Positions 16,918-25,490 of a DNA stretch of 64,000 nt are shown one piece after another. Origin of the DNA: Erwinia aphidicola (GTDB lineage: Bacteria; Pseudomonadota; Gammaproteobacteria; Enterobacterales; Enterobacteriaceae); contig NZ_JAMKCQ010000001.1 of the NCBI RefSeq assembly GCF_024169515.1, positions 3,658,001 through 3,722,000 of the forward strand. Direction: 5' to 3'. How positions within the stretch are numbered: position 1 is the first letter of the stretch; every line of letters begins with the position of its first letter. The translations under genes were made by a program, and so were the position numbers. Below the pieces are notes generated by a model that was not told where the DNA came from, searched no databases, and saw only the letters and a list, made by a program, of their open reading frames with translations.

Positions 16918-17122
16918 AACGGTCCTGCGGGGTGACGGTCTGGATAATGGCGGCTAGTGTACACAAGGTGCAGGGCAGGTGAAAGCCGGGCGAGATGCGG
17001 GCCGACGGCAGCTTATCTCAGCGTTTAATCTATCATTTTAGCTGCAGGCTGCGCTTGGTGCTTGCGGCGGGGCAGGTAAAAATTATAACGTAGCGCGTAA
17101 TTGATTAGCTCAGGATGAAAAA

Positions 17123-17596
17123 ATGAATAAGTGGATGATGGCGGCAGTGACGGCCGTTACGCTCAGCGGCTGTGCGCAGCTACCAAATTATGAAGCGGCG
17201 GTCAAAACCGCCCCTCCGGCAGCGCTGGTCGGTAACTGGCAGACGGTTGGCCCGCAGAGTGGGCTGGTGAGTGACCAGGCGATGGCCAGCCTGATTATCA
17301 CCCAGGAAGGGGATACCCTGGACTGCCGTCAGTGGCAGCGCGTTATTGCCAAGCCGGGCAAAGTCACCTTTTTCGATGACGAGTGGGTTAACGTGAACAA
17401 GCAGATGCGCGTGATGACGCTGGATCTGGAAGGTAACGAGCTGCATTACGATAAGCTGAAGATGCGTAAAGTGGATAAACCGACCGTCGAGTGCCAGCAG
17501 GCGCTGGATAAGCAGGCGCAGCCTGACGCCAGCCTGCAGCCGCAGCCGTCAACCGTGCCAGCAGCCAGCACCACCATTGCCGCCCCTCAGCCGTAA
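17123..17596 (+). CDS. yedD: Lipoprotein YedD
   Basis: A 157-residue lipoprotein. The signal peptide ends in lipobox LSGC (Cys16), followed by a compact domain with the conserved GDTLDCRQWQRVIAKPGK segment shared with E. coli YedD. A Pro/Gln/Ala-rich tail (about 130-157) is extra relative to E. coli. It faces amyA convergently, as in E. coli. The function is unknown; some reports place YedD in envelope processes. Confidence 0.9.
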   Translation: MNKWMMAAVTAVTLSGCAQLPNYEAAVKTAPPAALVGNWQTVGPQSGLVSDQAMASLIITQEGDTLDCRQWQRVIAKPGKVTFFDDEWVNVNKQMRVMTLDLEGNELHYDKLKMRKVDKPTVECQQALDKQAQPDASLQPQPSTVPAASTTIAAPQP

Positions 17597-17600
17597 TTCC

Positions 17601-17628
17601 CAGGTCGTGGCCGCCCGGCCACGACCTG
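17601..17628. terminator. Bidirectional hairpin between yedD and amyA
   Basis: A perfect 12-bp stem CAGGTCGTGGCC/GGCCACGACCTG with a 4-base loop lies between convergent genes. It lacks a T-run. Confidence 0.65.
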
Positions 17629-17632
17629 ATAT

Positions 17633-19111
17633 CTAGCTAATAATCCACACGCTAACCGATCCTGGCGCACAGCGGAACGTGGCAGTGCCCTGCTCGTCGC
17701 TGCTCACCGTCTCGCCGATATGGCCCAGCAGGTCGCGCCAGTTTTTCCCGCCGTAGTTTTCCCCCAGCGCCAGGGTTTTCTCACCCGCTTCACCGTTCGA
17801 CATAATCACCACGCAACCGGAGTGATGATCGGTGCCGCTGCGCGCAAAGGCGATGCAGTTAGGGTGATCGAACCATTCGGTCTGCACTCCGTGGGCATAC
17901 AGCTGGCGTGCCCGGATCAGCGCTTCCAGTTCGGGGATCGCCGGCATCTCTATCTGATACTGCCCGCCGTCGTCACCCTCATCCTCATAGCTGGCGCCGA
18001 ACAGGTCCGGGTAGAACACCGCCGGAACACCGTTTTCACGCAGCAGGATCAGCGCATACGCCAGTGGTTTGAACCAGGGGTCCACCGGGGCTTCCAGCGC
18101 CTGCAGCGGCTGGGTGTCGTGGTTGGCGACAATGGTCACCGCGTGCCACGGATCGGTGGTGACCAGCGTGTCGTTGAAGATCTGGCTAAGGTCGTAGTCA
18201 GCCCCCTGTTTCGACGCATTATGGAAGTTCATCTGCAGTGGGGCGTCAAACAGCATGGTTTTACCGTCCACCTGCTGGATATACTGCTGGAGTTTATCAA
18301 CCTCATGCGACCAGTATTCGGCGACGATGAACAGCGGCTGCTCCGCCACCTCCTGCACGTGTTCGATCCACTCTTTATAGAACCAGGCGGGAATATGCTT
18401 CACCGCGTCGAGGCGAAAGCCGCTGCAGTGCACTTCCTCCATCACCCAGCGCGCCCAGTATTTCAGCTCTTCGGTTACCGCGCGGTTGCGGAAGTCGATA
18501 TTGGCGCCCATCAGATAGTCGAAATTGCCCAGCTCGTTATCGACCTGATCGTTCCAGCCTTCGCCGGTGTAGTCGTTAACGATTTTGAACACGCCGTTCT
18601 CATCGGGGTTTTCAATGTGGTCGACGCCGCTGAAGCACTTGTGGTCCCAGATAAACTGCGAATACTGCCCGGCGCGCACCGGGAAGGTGAAGCGGGTCCA
18701 GGCTTCGACCTCAATCACTTCCTCGTCGATCTCCTCGCGGTTATCCGGGTTGACGCGGTTAACCTGAATGCGCTCTTTCTCGTCGGCACCCATTTTGTGG
18801 TTGAGCACCACGTCAAGGATCACGCCAACGCCGTTAGCCTTTAGCGCCTCCACTGCTGCCAGCAGCTGCTGCTTATCGCCGTATTTGGTGGCGCGTGAGC
18901 CTTTCTGCTCAAATTCGCCAAGGTCAAACAGGTCATAGCTATCGTAACCGACCGAATAGCCGCCGGATTCACCCTTATAAACCGGCGGTAGCCAGACGTC
19001 GCTGATGCCAATTTCAGCCAGCCATGCGGCACGTTCGGCCGCTTCCGGCCACAGTTTGCCGCCTGTGGGGTAGTACCAGTGAAAGAACTGCAACAGCGTG
19101 GGGTTGTGCAT
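17633..19111 (-). CDS. amyA: Cytoplasmic alpha-amylase
   Basis: A 492-residue GH13 alpha-amylase without a signal peptide, like E. coli AmyA (495). The four conserved GH13 regions are visible: [13 protein letters not shown] (I), [10 protein letters not shown] (II, nucleophile Asp), [11 protein letters not shown] (III, acid/base Glu) and VANHDTQPL (IV, stabiliser Asp). It cleaves internal alpha-1,4 bonds of maltodextrins in the cytoplasm. Its place between fliDST and yedD is the E. coli order. Confidence 0.96.
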   Translation of the reverse strand: MHNPTLLQFFHWYYPTGGKLWPEAAERAAWLAEIGISDVWLPPVYKGESGGYSVGYDSYDLFDLGEFEQKGSRATKYGDKQQLLAAVEALKANGVGVILDVVLNHKMGADEKERIQVNRVNPDNREEIDEEVIEVEAWTRFTFPVRAGQYSQFIWDHKCFSGVDHIENPDENGVFKIVNDYTGEGWNDQVDNELGNFDYLMGANIDFRNRAVTEELKYWARWVMEEVHCSGFRLDAVKHIPAWFYKEWIEHVQEVAEQPLFIVAEYWSHEVDKLQQYIQQVDGKTMLFDAPLQMNFHNASKQGADYDLSQIFNDTLVTTDPWHAVTIVANHDTQPLQALEAPVDPWFKPLAYALILLRENGVPAVFYPDLFGASYEDEGDDGGQYQIEMPAIPELEALIRARQLYAHGVQTEWFDHPNCIAFARSGTDHHSGCVVIMSNGEAGEKTLALGENYGGKNWRDLLGHIGETVSSDEQGTATFRCAPGSVSVWIIS

Positions 19112-19250
19112 ATCCGTGCTCCATTTTTCGCCAGACGGGAAAATGAAGTATGGAGTAAGCGCAGCGAAAGGGTGGGCCAGGACGAAATTAATTATTCCGC
19201 GCTGGCCCCGGAAAGGTGTTGTATAAAGTCATACTGAGTAAACGTGAGGT

Positions 19251-19616
19251 TTATCCGTTCGATCCGGTAGGGAACAGCACCACGCCGGCGACATTGGTAT
19301 AGGCACGATTGACGGACTTCTGGCGGCCGGCCTGCTGGATCAGCAAGGAGATTTCATCCTGGCGTGACTTCAGCAGCTTTTTGACTTCGGCTTCATTATC
19401 AAGAATGTGGCGCAGTATCGGGCGCAGCTGCTCCTGAGTACGAGCCGGAACCGGCTCATTCTGCGTAGCCTTAGCCAGCTTTTCCACGGCGCTGAGGTAG
19501 TCAACTTCCATATCGATCAGGTCGTCCCACTGGCCTTCACCCGCAAGACGCAGCATCGACTGGCTGTGGGTCAAAATTTCCTGATATATCGCGAGCAGAT
19601 GTGGGGCAATGTTCAT
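19251..19616 (-). CDS. fliT: Flagellar chaperone FliT
   Basis: A 121-residue helical export chaperone for the cap protein FliD. When free it also binds FlhDC and dampens class 2 flagellar transcription. It ends the fliD-fliS-fliT operon, 12 bases from fliS, and length matches the family. ATG 19614-19616. Its C-terminus (FPTGSNG) is lineage-specific. Confidence 0.93.
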   Translation of the reverse strand: MNIAPHLLAIYQEILTHSQSMLRLAGEGQWDDLIDMEVDYLSAVEKLAKATQNEPVPARTQEQLRPILRHILDNEAEVKKLLKSRQDEISLLIQQAGRQKSVNRAYTNVAGVVLFPTGSNG

Positions 19617-19628
19617 TTATACAGAGTC

Positions 19629-20027
19629 CTAAACCAGAGCGGTTGTGCCGGAAACCTCTTTCCAGGCATCGGCGATATTGCGCAACAGCGCTTCAACTTC
19701 TTCAATTCCGTCGGCATCGTTATCGATATTCGCGCGCAGCAGGCGGTGCACCATATAGCGGTACAAACCCAGCAGATTTTGCGTTAACTCGTCTTCAGAG
19801 GACTCATCCAGACCCTGCTTCAGACCGTTGTCGATAATGTTAATGGCTTTGGAGAGCGACTCCCCTTTTTTAACCGTATTGCCGTCCTGCAAAAACAGGC
19901 GTGCGCGAACCAGGGCGCTGAGCGCCCCGTCGAACAGCAGAGTGATCAGCTGGTCATTGCTGGCACTCATCACTGCACTTTCCACGCCGACTTTTGCATA
20001 GGCCTGGGTACCGCTTGCGCTATACAT
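19629..20027 (-). CDS. fliS: Flagellin export chaperone FliS
   Basis: A four-helix chaperone of 132 residues that caps the C-terminal disordered region of FliC. The conserved core is clear: GVESAVMSASNDQLITLLFDGALSALVRARLF and KGESLSKAINIIDNGLKQGLDE. Two ATGs are adjacent (20030 and 20027); the second is preferred because AAGGAGCC is only two bases from the first and E. coli FliS begins MYA. It follows fliD by 9 bases. Confidence 0.95.
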   Translation of the reverse strand: MYSASGTQAYAKVGVESAVMSASNDQLITLLFDGALSALVRARLFLQDGNTVKKGESLSKAINIIDNGLKQGLDESSEDELTQNLLGLYRYMVHRLLRANIDNDADGIEEVEALLRNIADAWKEVSGTTALV

Positions 20028-20036
20028 CATGGCTCC

Positions 20037-21440
20037 TTACTTGGTTGTACTGCTTGAAGTCTCAAACTGCGACGTCAGATAGCTACTGGTGTTGTTGAGC
20101 TTGCTGATCGTCACGTCCAACGCGGTGAACTGGGTTTTTAAGCGCGCAATAGTGGCATCGATATTGTCGCTGACCTTGTTGTACTGTTGGGTCAGATTGT
20201 TCAGCGTTTTGCTGACGCCGTCGGTGGCCGCCTGCACCATGCCGGTGCTGGAGAGCCAGCTGGTCAGGTTGTTAGAGAGCTTAGTCGCGATGCCGGTGGT
20301 TTTACCGTCGCCAACGATCATTGCCTTAATGCCGTCCGGGTCTTTTGCCAGGGCCGCATCCAGTTTAGTCTGGTCGGTATTCAGCTTGCCGCTGGTTGGA
20401 TCGGTCGTAATGCCAATCTGTGACAGGGTTTTGTAAGTCGAGGTGCTGCTGGTATTGGTCAGCATATCTTTCATCTGCGACTGTATAGTACGCAGAGTGC
20501 TGTCGCCAAGCAGGGCACCATTGGTGGTGTCCTGCGCATCTGTCCCGGCATCCACTTTGGTGTATTTGGTCAGAGAGGCAAAGGCATCCTGCAGGGTGTT
20601 ATAAGCTGTCACCCAGGCGGCAATCGTGCTGGACGCGCTGCTGGTATCTTTAGTCACGGTCAGCGTCTGGGTGCCGGTGGTTTCCCCGCTCAGGTTCAGC
20701 GTGATCCCTTCCAGCGCATCGCTGATAGTGTTGCTGCTGTTCTCAATCTCGACATTGTTGACTGACAGCTTGGCATTCTGCGCCGCGATGCTCTGCGTCA
20801 TATTGCTGCTGCTGGTGCCGTCATAATTGAGCATGCTTTGCAGCGCGCTGTCACCGCTGACGCTGATCGTGGCCGCATTGTCTACGCCGGTTTCGTTCGA
20901 CGTCATGGAGAGACGATAGCTGCCATCGCCCGTTTTAATAATGCTGGCGGTGACGCCGGCATCGGCTTTATTGATCGCATCACGAATGCCGGTCAGCGAA
21001 GAGTTCGCGGCGCTTACCGTCACGTCTACTGCTTTATCACTGCCCGCCAGCTTAATTGAGATAGTGCTGTCAGCCGTCGCCAGCGCGGTGCTGTTACTGC
21101 TTTGGGTCGCCGAGGTCAGCGTCTGGGCTGACGCCAGCTGGGTGACGGCAATGGTATATTTACCTGCTACCGCACCCGTAGTGCTGGTGGCGCTGAAAGC
21201 GGTAGAGCTGCTGACTATTTTATTGGCGCTGAACAGCGTGGCGTCATTCAGCTTGGTGTTTGCCGTCTGAAAGGTGGTCAGCGCGCTTTTCATGGTGCTG
21301 TAGGCGCTCAGCTTTGAGGTGTAAGCCGTCTGCTGTGTTGAGATCGGCTTTAGCGCTGCTTTTTCCGCCGCCTGCATGCTGTCGAGAATCGAGCTTAAAT
21401 CCAGGCCGGAGCCGATACCCAGGGTAGAGATGCTAGCCAT
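20037..21440 (-). CDS. fliD: Flagellar filament cap protein FliD
   Basis: A 467-residue hook-associated protein 2. The N-terminal ASISTLGIGSGLDLSSILDS and QQTAYTSKLSAYSTMKSALTTFQ segments and the C-terminal coiled coil (LNNLTQQYNKVSDNIDATIARL) are typical. The middle is the Ser/Thr-rich variable head. It forms the pentameric cap under which FliC subunits fold. AGGAAATATC precedes ATG 21438-21440, and a consensus sigma-28 promoter lies 44 bases upstream. Confidence 0.96.
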   Translation of the reverse strand: MASISTLGIGSGLDLSSILDSMQAAEKAALKPISTQQTAYTSKLSAYSTMKSALTTFQTANTKLNDATLFSANKIVSSSTAFSATSTTGAVAGKYTIAVTQLASAQTLTSATQSSNSTALATADSTISIKLAGSDKAVDVTVSAANSSLTGIRDAINKADAGVTASIIKTGDGSYRLSMTSNETGVDNAATISVSGDSALQSMLNYDGTSSSNMTQSIAAQNAKLSVNNVEIENSSNTISDALEGITLNLSGETTGTQTLTVTKDTSSASSTIAAWVTAYNTLQDAFASLTKYTKVDAGTDAQDTTNGALLGDSTLRTIQSQMKDMLTNTSSTSTYKTLSQIGITTDPTSGKLNTDQTKLDAALAKDPDGIKAMIVGDGKTTGIATKLSNNLTSWLSSTGMVQAATDGVSKTLNNLTQQYNKVSDNIDATIARLKTQFTALDVTISKLNNTSSYLTSQFETSSSTTK

Positions 21441-21483
21441 GATATTTCCTTTATAGAGTCAACACGGAGAGTGAATACCGTGG

Positions 21484-21510
21484 TTATCGGCCATTGATGC
21501 ACAAAGTTTA
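21484..21510 (-). promoter_or_regulatory. Sigma-28 promoter of fliDST
   Basis: On the minus strand the sequence reads TAAA, 15 bases, GCCGATAA, the exact FliA consensus (plus-strand TTATCGGC at 21484 and TTTA at 21507). It points into fliD. Confidence 0.92.
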
Positions 21511-21614
21511 CGATTAATTATCCGGCGGCAATAAAACGAATAGCGGTAATAAAGAGGGGTATTTCAGCGAGTAGGGGGAAGTGAAAAAAAATCGGCGCGG
21601 AACTAAAAAAATTC

Positions 21615-21641
21615 TAAAGGTTACCGTGGGGCAGACGATAA
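21615..21641 (+). promoter_or_regulatory. Sigma-28 promoter of fliC
   Basis: TAAA at 21615-21618, a 15-base spacer and GACGATAA at 21634-21641 match the FliA consensus with one change (A for C at the second base of the -10). It lies 78 bases upstream of fliC. Confidence 0.92.
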
Positions 21642-21719
21642 CAACTTTGACGGCGATGAAGCCGGGGGGCAAACAAGCCCAACCACTTAACCCGAAATGA
21701 TTTAACAGGAAACTTTATC

Positions 21720-22919
21720 ATGGCACAAGTAATCAATACCAACAGCCTCTCGCTGATCACTCAGAACAACATCAACAAAAACCAGAATGCTCTGTCTACC
21801 TCTATCGAGCGCCTGTCTTCTGGCCTGCGTATCAACAGCGCGAAAGATGACGCTGCGGGCCAGGCGATTGCTAACCGCTTCACCTCTAACATCAAGGGCC
21901 TGACTCAGGCTGCGCGTAACGCTAACGACGGTATCTCTGTTGCACAGACTACTGAAGGCGCACTGTCAGAAATCAACAACAACTTACAGCGCGTTCGTGA
22001 ACTGACCGTTCAGGCTTCTACCGGTACTAACTCATCTTCAGACCTGTCTTCCATCCAGGACGAAATCAAATCCCGCCTGTCTGAAATTGACCGCGTATCG
22101 GGTCAGACTCAGTTCAACGGCGTGAACGTTCTGGCTAAAGACGGCAAAATGTCTATCCAGGTTGGCGCCAACGATGGCGAAACTATCGATATCGACCTGA
22201 AGAAAATCGACTCTAAGACTCTGGGTCTGGACAGCTTCAACGTGAACGGTCCTAAAGGTGCAATGACAGAAATGTCAGGAACTGCAGCCTTTAAAGCTTA
22301 CTTCGGTGAGACCACTCAGGTGTCAGGTGCAACTGTTTCTGAGAAATCTGCTGGTGACCTCGCTACTCGTCTGGGTGTTGCTTCAGGAAGTGTTTCTGTT
22401 GAAGGTGCTAAGATCTATAAAGATGAAAATGGCAACGTATTTGCAAAAGTTACTGTAACCGCATCTGGTGCTGCTGAAGTTAACAATCTGAAGAATAATG
22501 GTATCGAAAGCACCAGCGGTACTCCTCAGTCCTTCTACATTGCACTTGATCCGCAGGCGGCAGATGTCACTACACCGACAACAGCCAAATTTACAATCGA
22601 TACCTCTAATTTTGACCCATCATCACTGACTAAGGGTTCTTCCACTAACCCGTTGGCCAAACTGGATGAAGCGATTGCATCTGTGGATAAATTCCGTTCA
22701 TCTCTGGGTGCCATTCAGAACCGTCTGGGTTCTGCGGTAACCAACCTGAACAACACTACCACTAACCTGTCTGAAGCACAGTCCCGCATTCAGGATGCTG
22801 ACTACGCGGTTGAAGTATCAAACCTGTCTAAAGCGCAGATTGTACAGCAGGCGGGTAACTCTGTGTTGGCTAAATCTAATCAGGTTCCACAGCAGGTTCT
22901 CTCTCTGCTGCAGGGCTAA
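21720..22919 (+). CDS. fliC: Flagellin FliC
   Basis: A 399-residue flagellin, shorter than the E. coli K-12 protein. Conserved D0/D1 termini are complete: AQVINTNSLSLITQNNINKN and LSSGLRINSAKDDAAGQAIANRF at the N-end, AIQNRLGSAVTNLNNTTTNL and SVLAKSNQVPQQVLSLLQG at the C-end. The central domain (about 175-305) is variable, reduced and rich in Ser/Thr, offering acceptor sites for the glycosylation operon downstream. The TLR5-type segment LQRVRELTVQA is present. AGGA precedes ATG 21720. Confidence 0.97.
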   Translation: MAQVINTNSLSLITQNNINKNQNALSTSIERLSSGLRINSAKDDAAGQAIANRFTSNIKGLTQAARNANDGISVAQTTEGALSEINNNLQRVRELTVQASTGTNSSSDLSSIQDEIKSRLSEIDRVSGQTQFNGVNVLAKDGKMSIQVGANDGETIDIDLKKIDSKTLGLDSFNVNGPKGAMTEMSGTAAFKAYFGETTQVSGATVSEKSAGDLATRLGVASGSVSVEGAKIYKDENGNVFAKVTVTASGAAEVNNLKNNGIESTSGTPQSFYIALDPQAADVTTPTTAKFTIDTSNFDPSSLTKGSSTNPLAKLDEAIASVDKFRSSLGAIQNRLGSAVTNLNNTTTNLSEAQSRIQDADYAVEVSNLSKAQIVQQAGNSVLAKSNQVPQQVLSLLQG

Positions 22920-22942
22920 TAACCTAATAAGACTAAATATTG

Positions 22943-22968
22943 ACCCCGCCTTTGCGGGGTTTTTTTTC
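22943..22968 (+). terminator. fliC terminator
   Basis: The stem ACCCCGC/GCGGGGT (22943-22960) with a 4-base loop is followed by eight Ts, a strong rho-independent terminator. It should separate fliC from the glycosylation operon. Confidence 0.93.
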
Positions 22969-23491
22969 ATCTATATGATTTATAGCTTGTAATTACACTT
23001 AGCCCTTTAACTCCCACAGGCACAATCCAGTCTGACTCTGCAAGATATCTTTATTTAAAGTTATCTGCTAATTGTCTGACCTTTTTACATTGATGATATT
23101 GACAAATTGACAATTTCAAATCTCTAGAATTTTCACTGAAAAATTTTCAACATATTGTAATTATTGGTTTTATACTAATCCAATTAGCATTGCTGGTTAG
23201 GAAAGTTACTGACTCTGCTGGGTATGAATGTGCGATCTCCACTCTTCAAATGATTCCCTCCCTAAAAACGTATCTTATTGTTTTATCTCATGAAAAATAC
23301 TATATTTAGGCATCACAGTCGATCAGATAACAAATTTTTGAAAGTATAAAACTACTTTCAGAGTGGCTAAAGTGACATTTGTAGTCGACTAATGAGGGTA
23401 ATTAAACCCAAATTGAGGCCTTAATCAACCCATTGTGTGACTGATAGGATCGTAAAATCTTAGTATTATTGATCTATTGGTGAAATCGTCC
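22969..23491. other. AT-rich intergenic region before the glycosylation operon
   Basis: These 520 bases hold no gene I accept. The composition drops sharply in GC right after the fliC terminator, marking the left edge of the foreign segment. A 7-bp inverted repeat GAAAGTA/TACTTTC lies at 23339-23358. I looked for TAAA-N15-GCCGATAA and found no good sigma-28 site, so the operon promoter is probably of another class. Confidence 0.55.
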
Positions 23492-24253
23492 ATGGCGAAA
23501 GGTGAGAGAGTTTGGAAACGTTCAGTTGAAATTGATTATCAGTCAACACAGGCGTTTTTTGATGCGCGTGGGAATGGAAAATATGAAAATCCATTAAGTG
23601 CAACAATGTATCAAGATCACGAGCCTGAACTCGTGGCTAAAAGGGACTTAGCAGAGAGAAAGGTAGTGACTTCATTACTTCCTCTGCATCAGGTTAAAAA
23701 AGTCTTCGACATGGGATGCGGTATCGGAAGATGGGCTGGATTTTTTTGTAACACGCCACATGCTGCAAGCTATCTGGGGATTGATTTTTCATCGTCACTT
23801 ATTCAGCAGGCACAGCGCCTTGCAGTTGAAAAAGACTGGAAAAATGCAAAATTTCAGATTATGTCTGTAACAGAAGTAAATAATGCAGAGCTTTCGTTAT
23901 CTCCACCTTACGACTTCATAATGATTTCTGGCGTCCTCATATATCTTAATGATACTGACTGCTTAAAAGTGTTAAAAACAGCATTGAGCCTTTGTGCCCC
24001 AAATGGAATCATCTATCTTAGAGAACCTTTGGCTAAAGAGACAAGATTAACATTGCAGGATGTATATTCAGAGGAATTAAAAAACACTTATTCAGCAATA
24101 TATCGAACAGAAACCGAGATGGCTGAACTTATCGAGAAAGTGTTTGATGAAAAAAAATTCATATCTCATGGTTGGCAAGAGCTTTTTATAGATGAATTAG
24201 AAAAAAGAAAAGAAACCCGGCAGTATTTTTCTATGTTAAAAAGGTGGGCATGA
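23492..24253 (+). CDS. SAM-dependent methyltransferase (flagellin glycan operon)
   Basis: A 253-residue class I methyltransferase. SAM-binding motif I is VFDMGCGIGRWAGFF (about residue 70), the acidic strand-2 motif is SYLGIDFSSSLIQQA, and the post-I and motif II region is YDFIMISGVLIYL. The C-terminal part is helical. It is the first gene of a tightly packed four-gene operon, with one base between its stop and the next start. By context it would methylate a sugar or phosphate substituent of a flagellin glycan. The start may be ATG 23492 (GGTGA upstream) or the TTG/GTG 4-5 codons earlier. Confidence 0.8.
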   Translation: MAKGERVWKRSVEIDYQSTQAFFDARGNGKYENPLSATMYQDHEPELVAKRDLAERKVVTSLLPLHQVKKVFDMGCGIGRWAGFFCNTPHAASYLGIDFSSSLIQQAQRLAVEKDWKNAKFQIMSVTEVNNAELSLSPPYDFIMISGVLIYLNDTDCLKVLKTALSLCAPNGIIYLREPLAKETRLTLQDVYSEELKNTYSAIYRTETEMAELIEKVFDEKKFISHGWQELFIDELEKRKETRQYFSMLKRWA

Positions 24254-24254
24254 A

Positions 24255-24860
24255 ATGAAAACAGCCTATTGCTTTGACCTTGATGGAACCTTAACTAGGC
24301 AAGAGTTATTGCCTTTGATTGCTGCATCTATTGGACTGGATGATGAAATATCAGTATTAACACAGGCTACCATTGCCGGAATTCTTCCTTTCGAAAAATC
24401 TTTTAAGTTGCGAGTGCGTCTTCTTAAAGAAGCTAAAATCGAATTAATCCATAGAATTCTGGAAACTGAGGTTGATTTTCGGCACAACATTCTTGAGTTT
24501 ATACAAAAAAACCGGAGCAATTGCTTCGTGGTGACCGGGAACCTTGACGTTTGGGTTAAACCTTTATTAAATAAATTAGGTGTTGAAAGCTTTACATCGT
24601 TAGCGTCATTGGATCAGGAAGGGCGTCTGAACGGAGTTAGTCATATTCTTAATAAATCAGATGCAGTCAAAAGCTTGAGGAAAAGATTTGACAGGATTGT
24701 AACGATCGGGGAAGGAATGAACGATGTACCCATGTTTGAAGTAGCTGACTGGCGGATTGCATTTGGGGCTACTCATGAACCTAACGGCACGTTATGTAAA
24801 CTAAGCGACTTTATTGTTTATGATGAGGGTTCCTTATGTCGTCTGTTAAAAATGCTGTAA
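24255..24860 (+). CDS. HAD-family phosphatase (flagellin glycan operon)
   Basis: A 201-residue haloacid dehalogenase-superfamily protein of the phosphoserine-phosphatase type. Motif I is FDLDGTLT (nucleophile Asp8, acid/base Asp10), motif II VVTGN, motif III Lys in LNKSDAVKSL, motif IV GEGMNDVPMF. A helical cap lies between motifs I and II. It would remove a phosphate from a small metabolite, by context an intermediate of the precursor used by the downstream nucleotidyltransferase. Its 3' end overlaps the next gene by 25 bases, so translation is coupled. Confidence 0.82.
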   Translation: MKTAYCFDLDGTLTRQELLPLIAASIGLDDEISVLTQATIAGILPFEKSFKLRVRLLKEAKIELIHRILETEVDFRHNILEFIQKNRSNCFVVTGNLDVWVKPLLNKLGVESFTSLASLDQEGRLNGVSHILNKSDAVKSLRKRFDRIVTIGEGMNDVPMFEVADWRIAFGATHEPNGTLCKLSDFIVYDEGSLCRLLKML

Positions 24861-25489
24861 TAAGTGCTGCAGGTATAGGTTCTCGCCTTGGATTGAACCT
24901 TCCGAAATGTTTGATTGAGATAGCAGGTAAGAGTCTACTTCAATACCATTTTGAAAGGCTAACTGATATTGAAAATGTCTGGCTTGTGGTTGGTTTCCAG
25001 GAAGAAGCTGTAATCAATGAAGCAAAAAAAATCCGCCCCGATTGCATTATTGTTCGTAACCCAGACTACATGAATACAAACACCTTGCAAAGTATATGGC
25101 GTGTTGCTCGTCATTTGAAAGATAAGTTTTTGATAATAGATGCAGATACTTTAATACAAAATGAAAGTTTTGAAGATTTCATTTCTAAAGCTAAAGACTC
25201 AAATCATCTCATCGGGGTATCATCTTGGACGACCCATGATGGAGTTCGGACTAATCTTGATAAAGAAGAGGGGCAGGTAATTTCTTTTACTCGTGAATTA
25301 ATTTCAGATTATGAATGGACGGGCATAGCTATTGTAAGTCCATTCATGATTATTAATGAGAAGAAATATGTTTATGAAGCTTTAGAAAATTTCCTTCCTA
25401 TTTCTTCTTTTAAAATTAATGCGTTTGATATCGATACCATTGAAGATCTTGATATGGCCAAGAAAGTTATGACATTAGGTTGGAAATAA
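24836..25489 (+). CDS. Nucleotidyltransferase, LicC-like (flagellin glycan operon)
   Basis: A 217-residue single-domain nucleotidyltransferase. The NTP-binding loop is AAGIGSRLGLNLPKCLIEIAGKSLL (G-x-G-x-R-x-G ... PK), with FLIIDADTL carrying the metal-binding Asp and INAFDIDTIEDLDMAKK at the end. The small size and the K-C-L-I-E-I-x-G pattern resemble CTP:phosphocholine or CTP:phosphosugar cytidylyltransferases such as LicC more than long sugar-1-P nucleotidylyltransferases. It starts inside the HAD gene and ends one base before the giant glycosyltransferase. By inference it makes the CDP-activated group used by that protein's TagF-like domain. Confidence 0.82.
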   Translation: MSSVKNAVISAAGIGSRLGLNLPKCLIEIAGKSLLQYHFERLTDIENVWLVVGFQEEAVINEAKKIRPDCIIVRNPDYMNTNTLQSIWRVARHLKDKFLIIDADTLIQNESFEDFISKAKDSNHLIGVSSWTTHDGVRTNLDKEEGQVISFTRELISDYEWTGIAIVSPFMIINEKKYVYEALENFLPISSFKINAFDIDTIEDLDMAKKVMTLGWK

Positions 25490-25490
25490 A

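Noticed and set aside
23360-23400. Possible sigma-28 promoter (TAAA at about 23370) before the glycosylation operon
   Set aside because: The -10 reads GACTAATG, matching GCCGATAA at too few positions.
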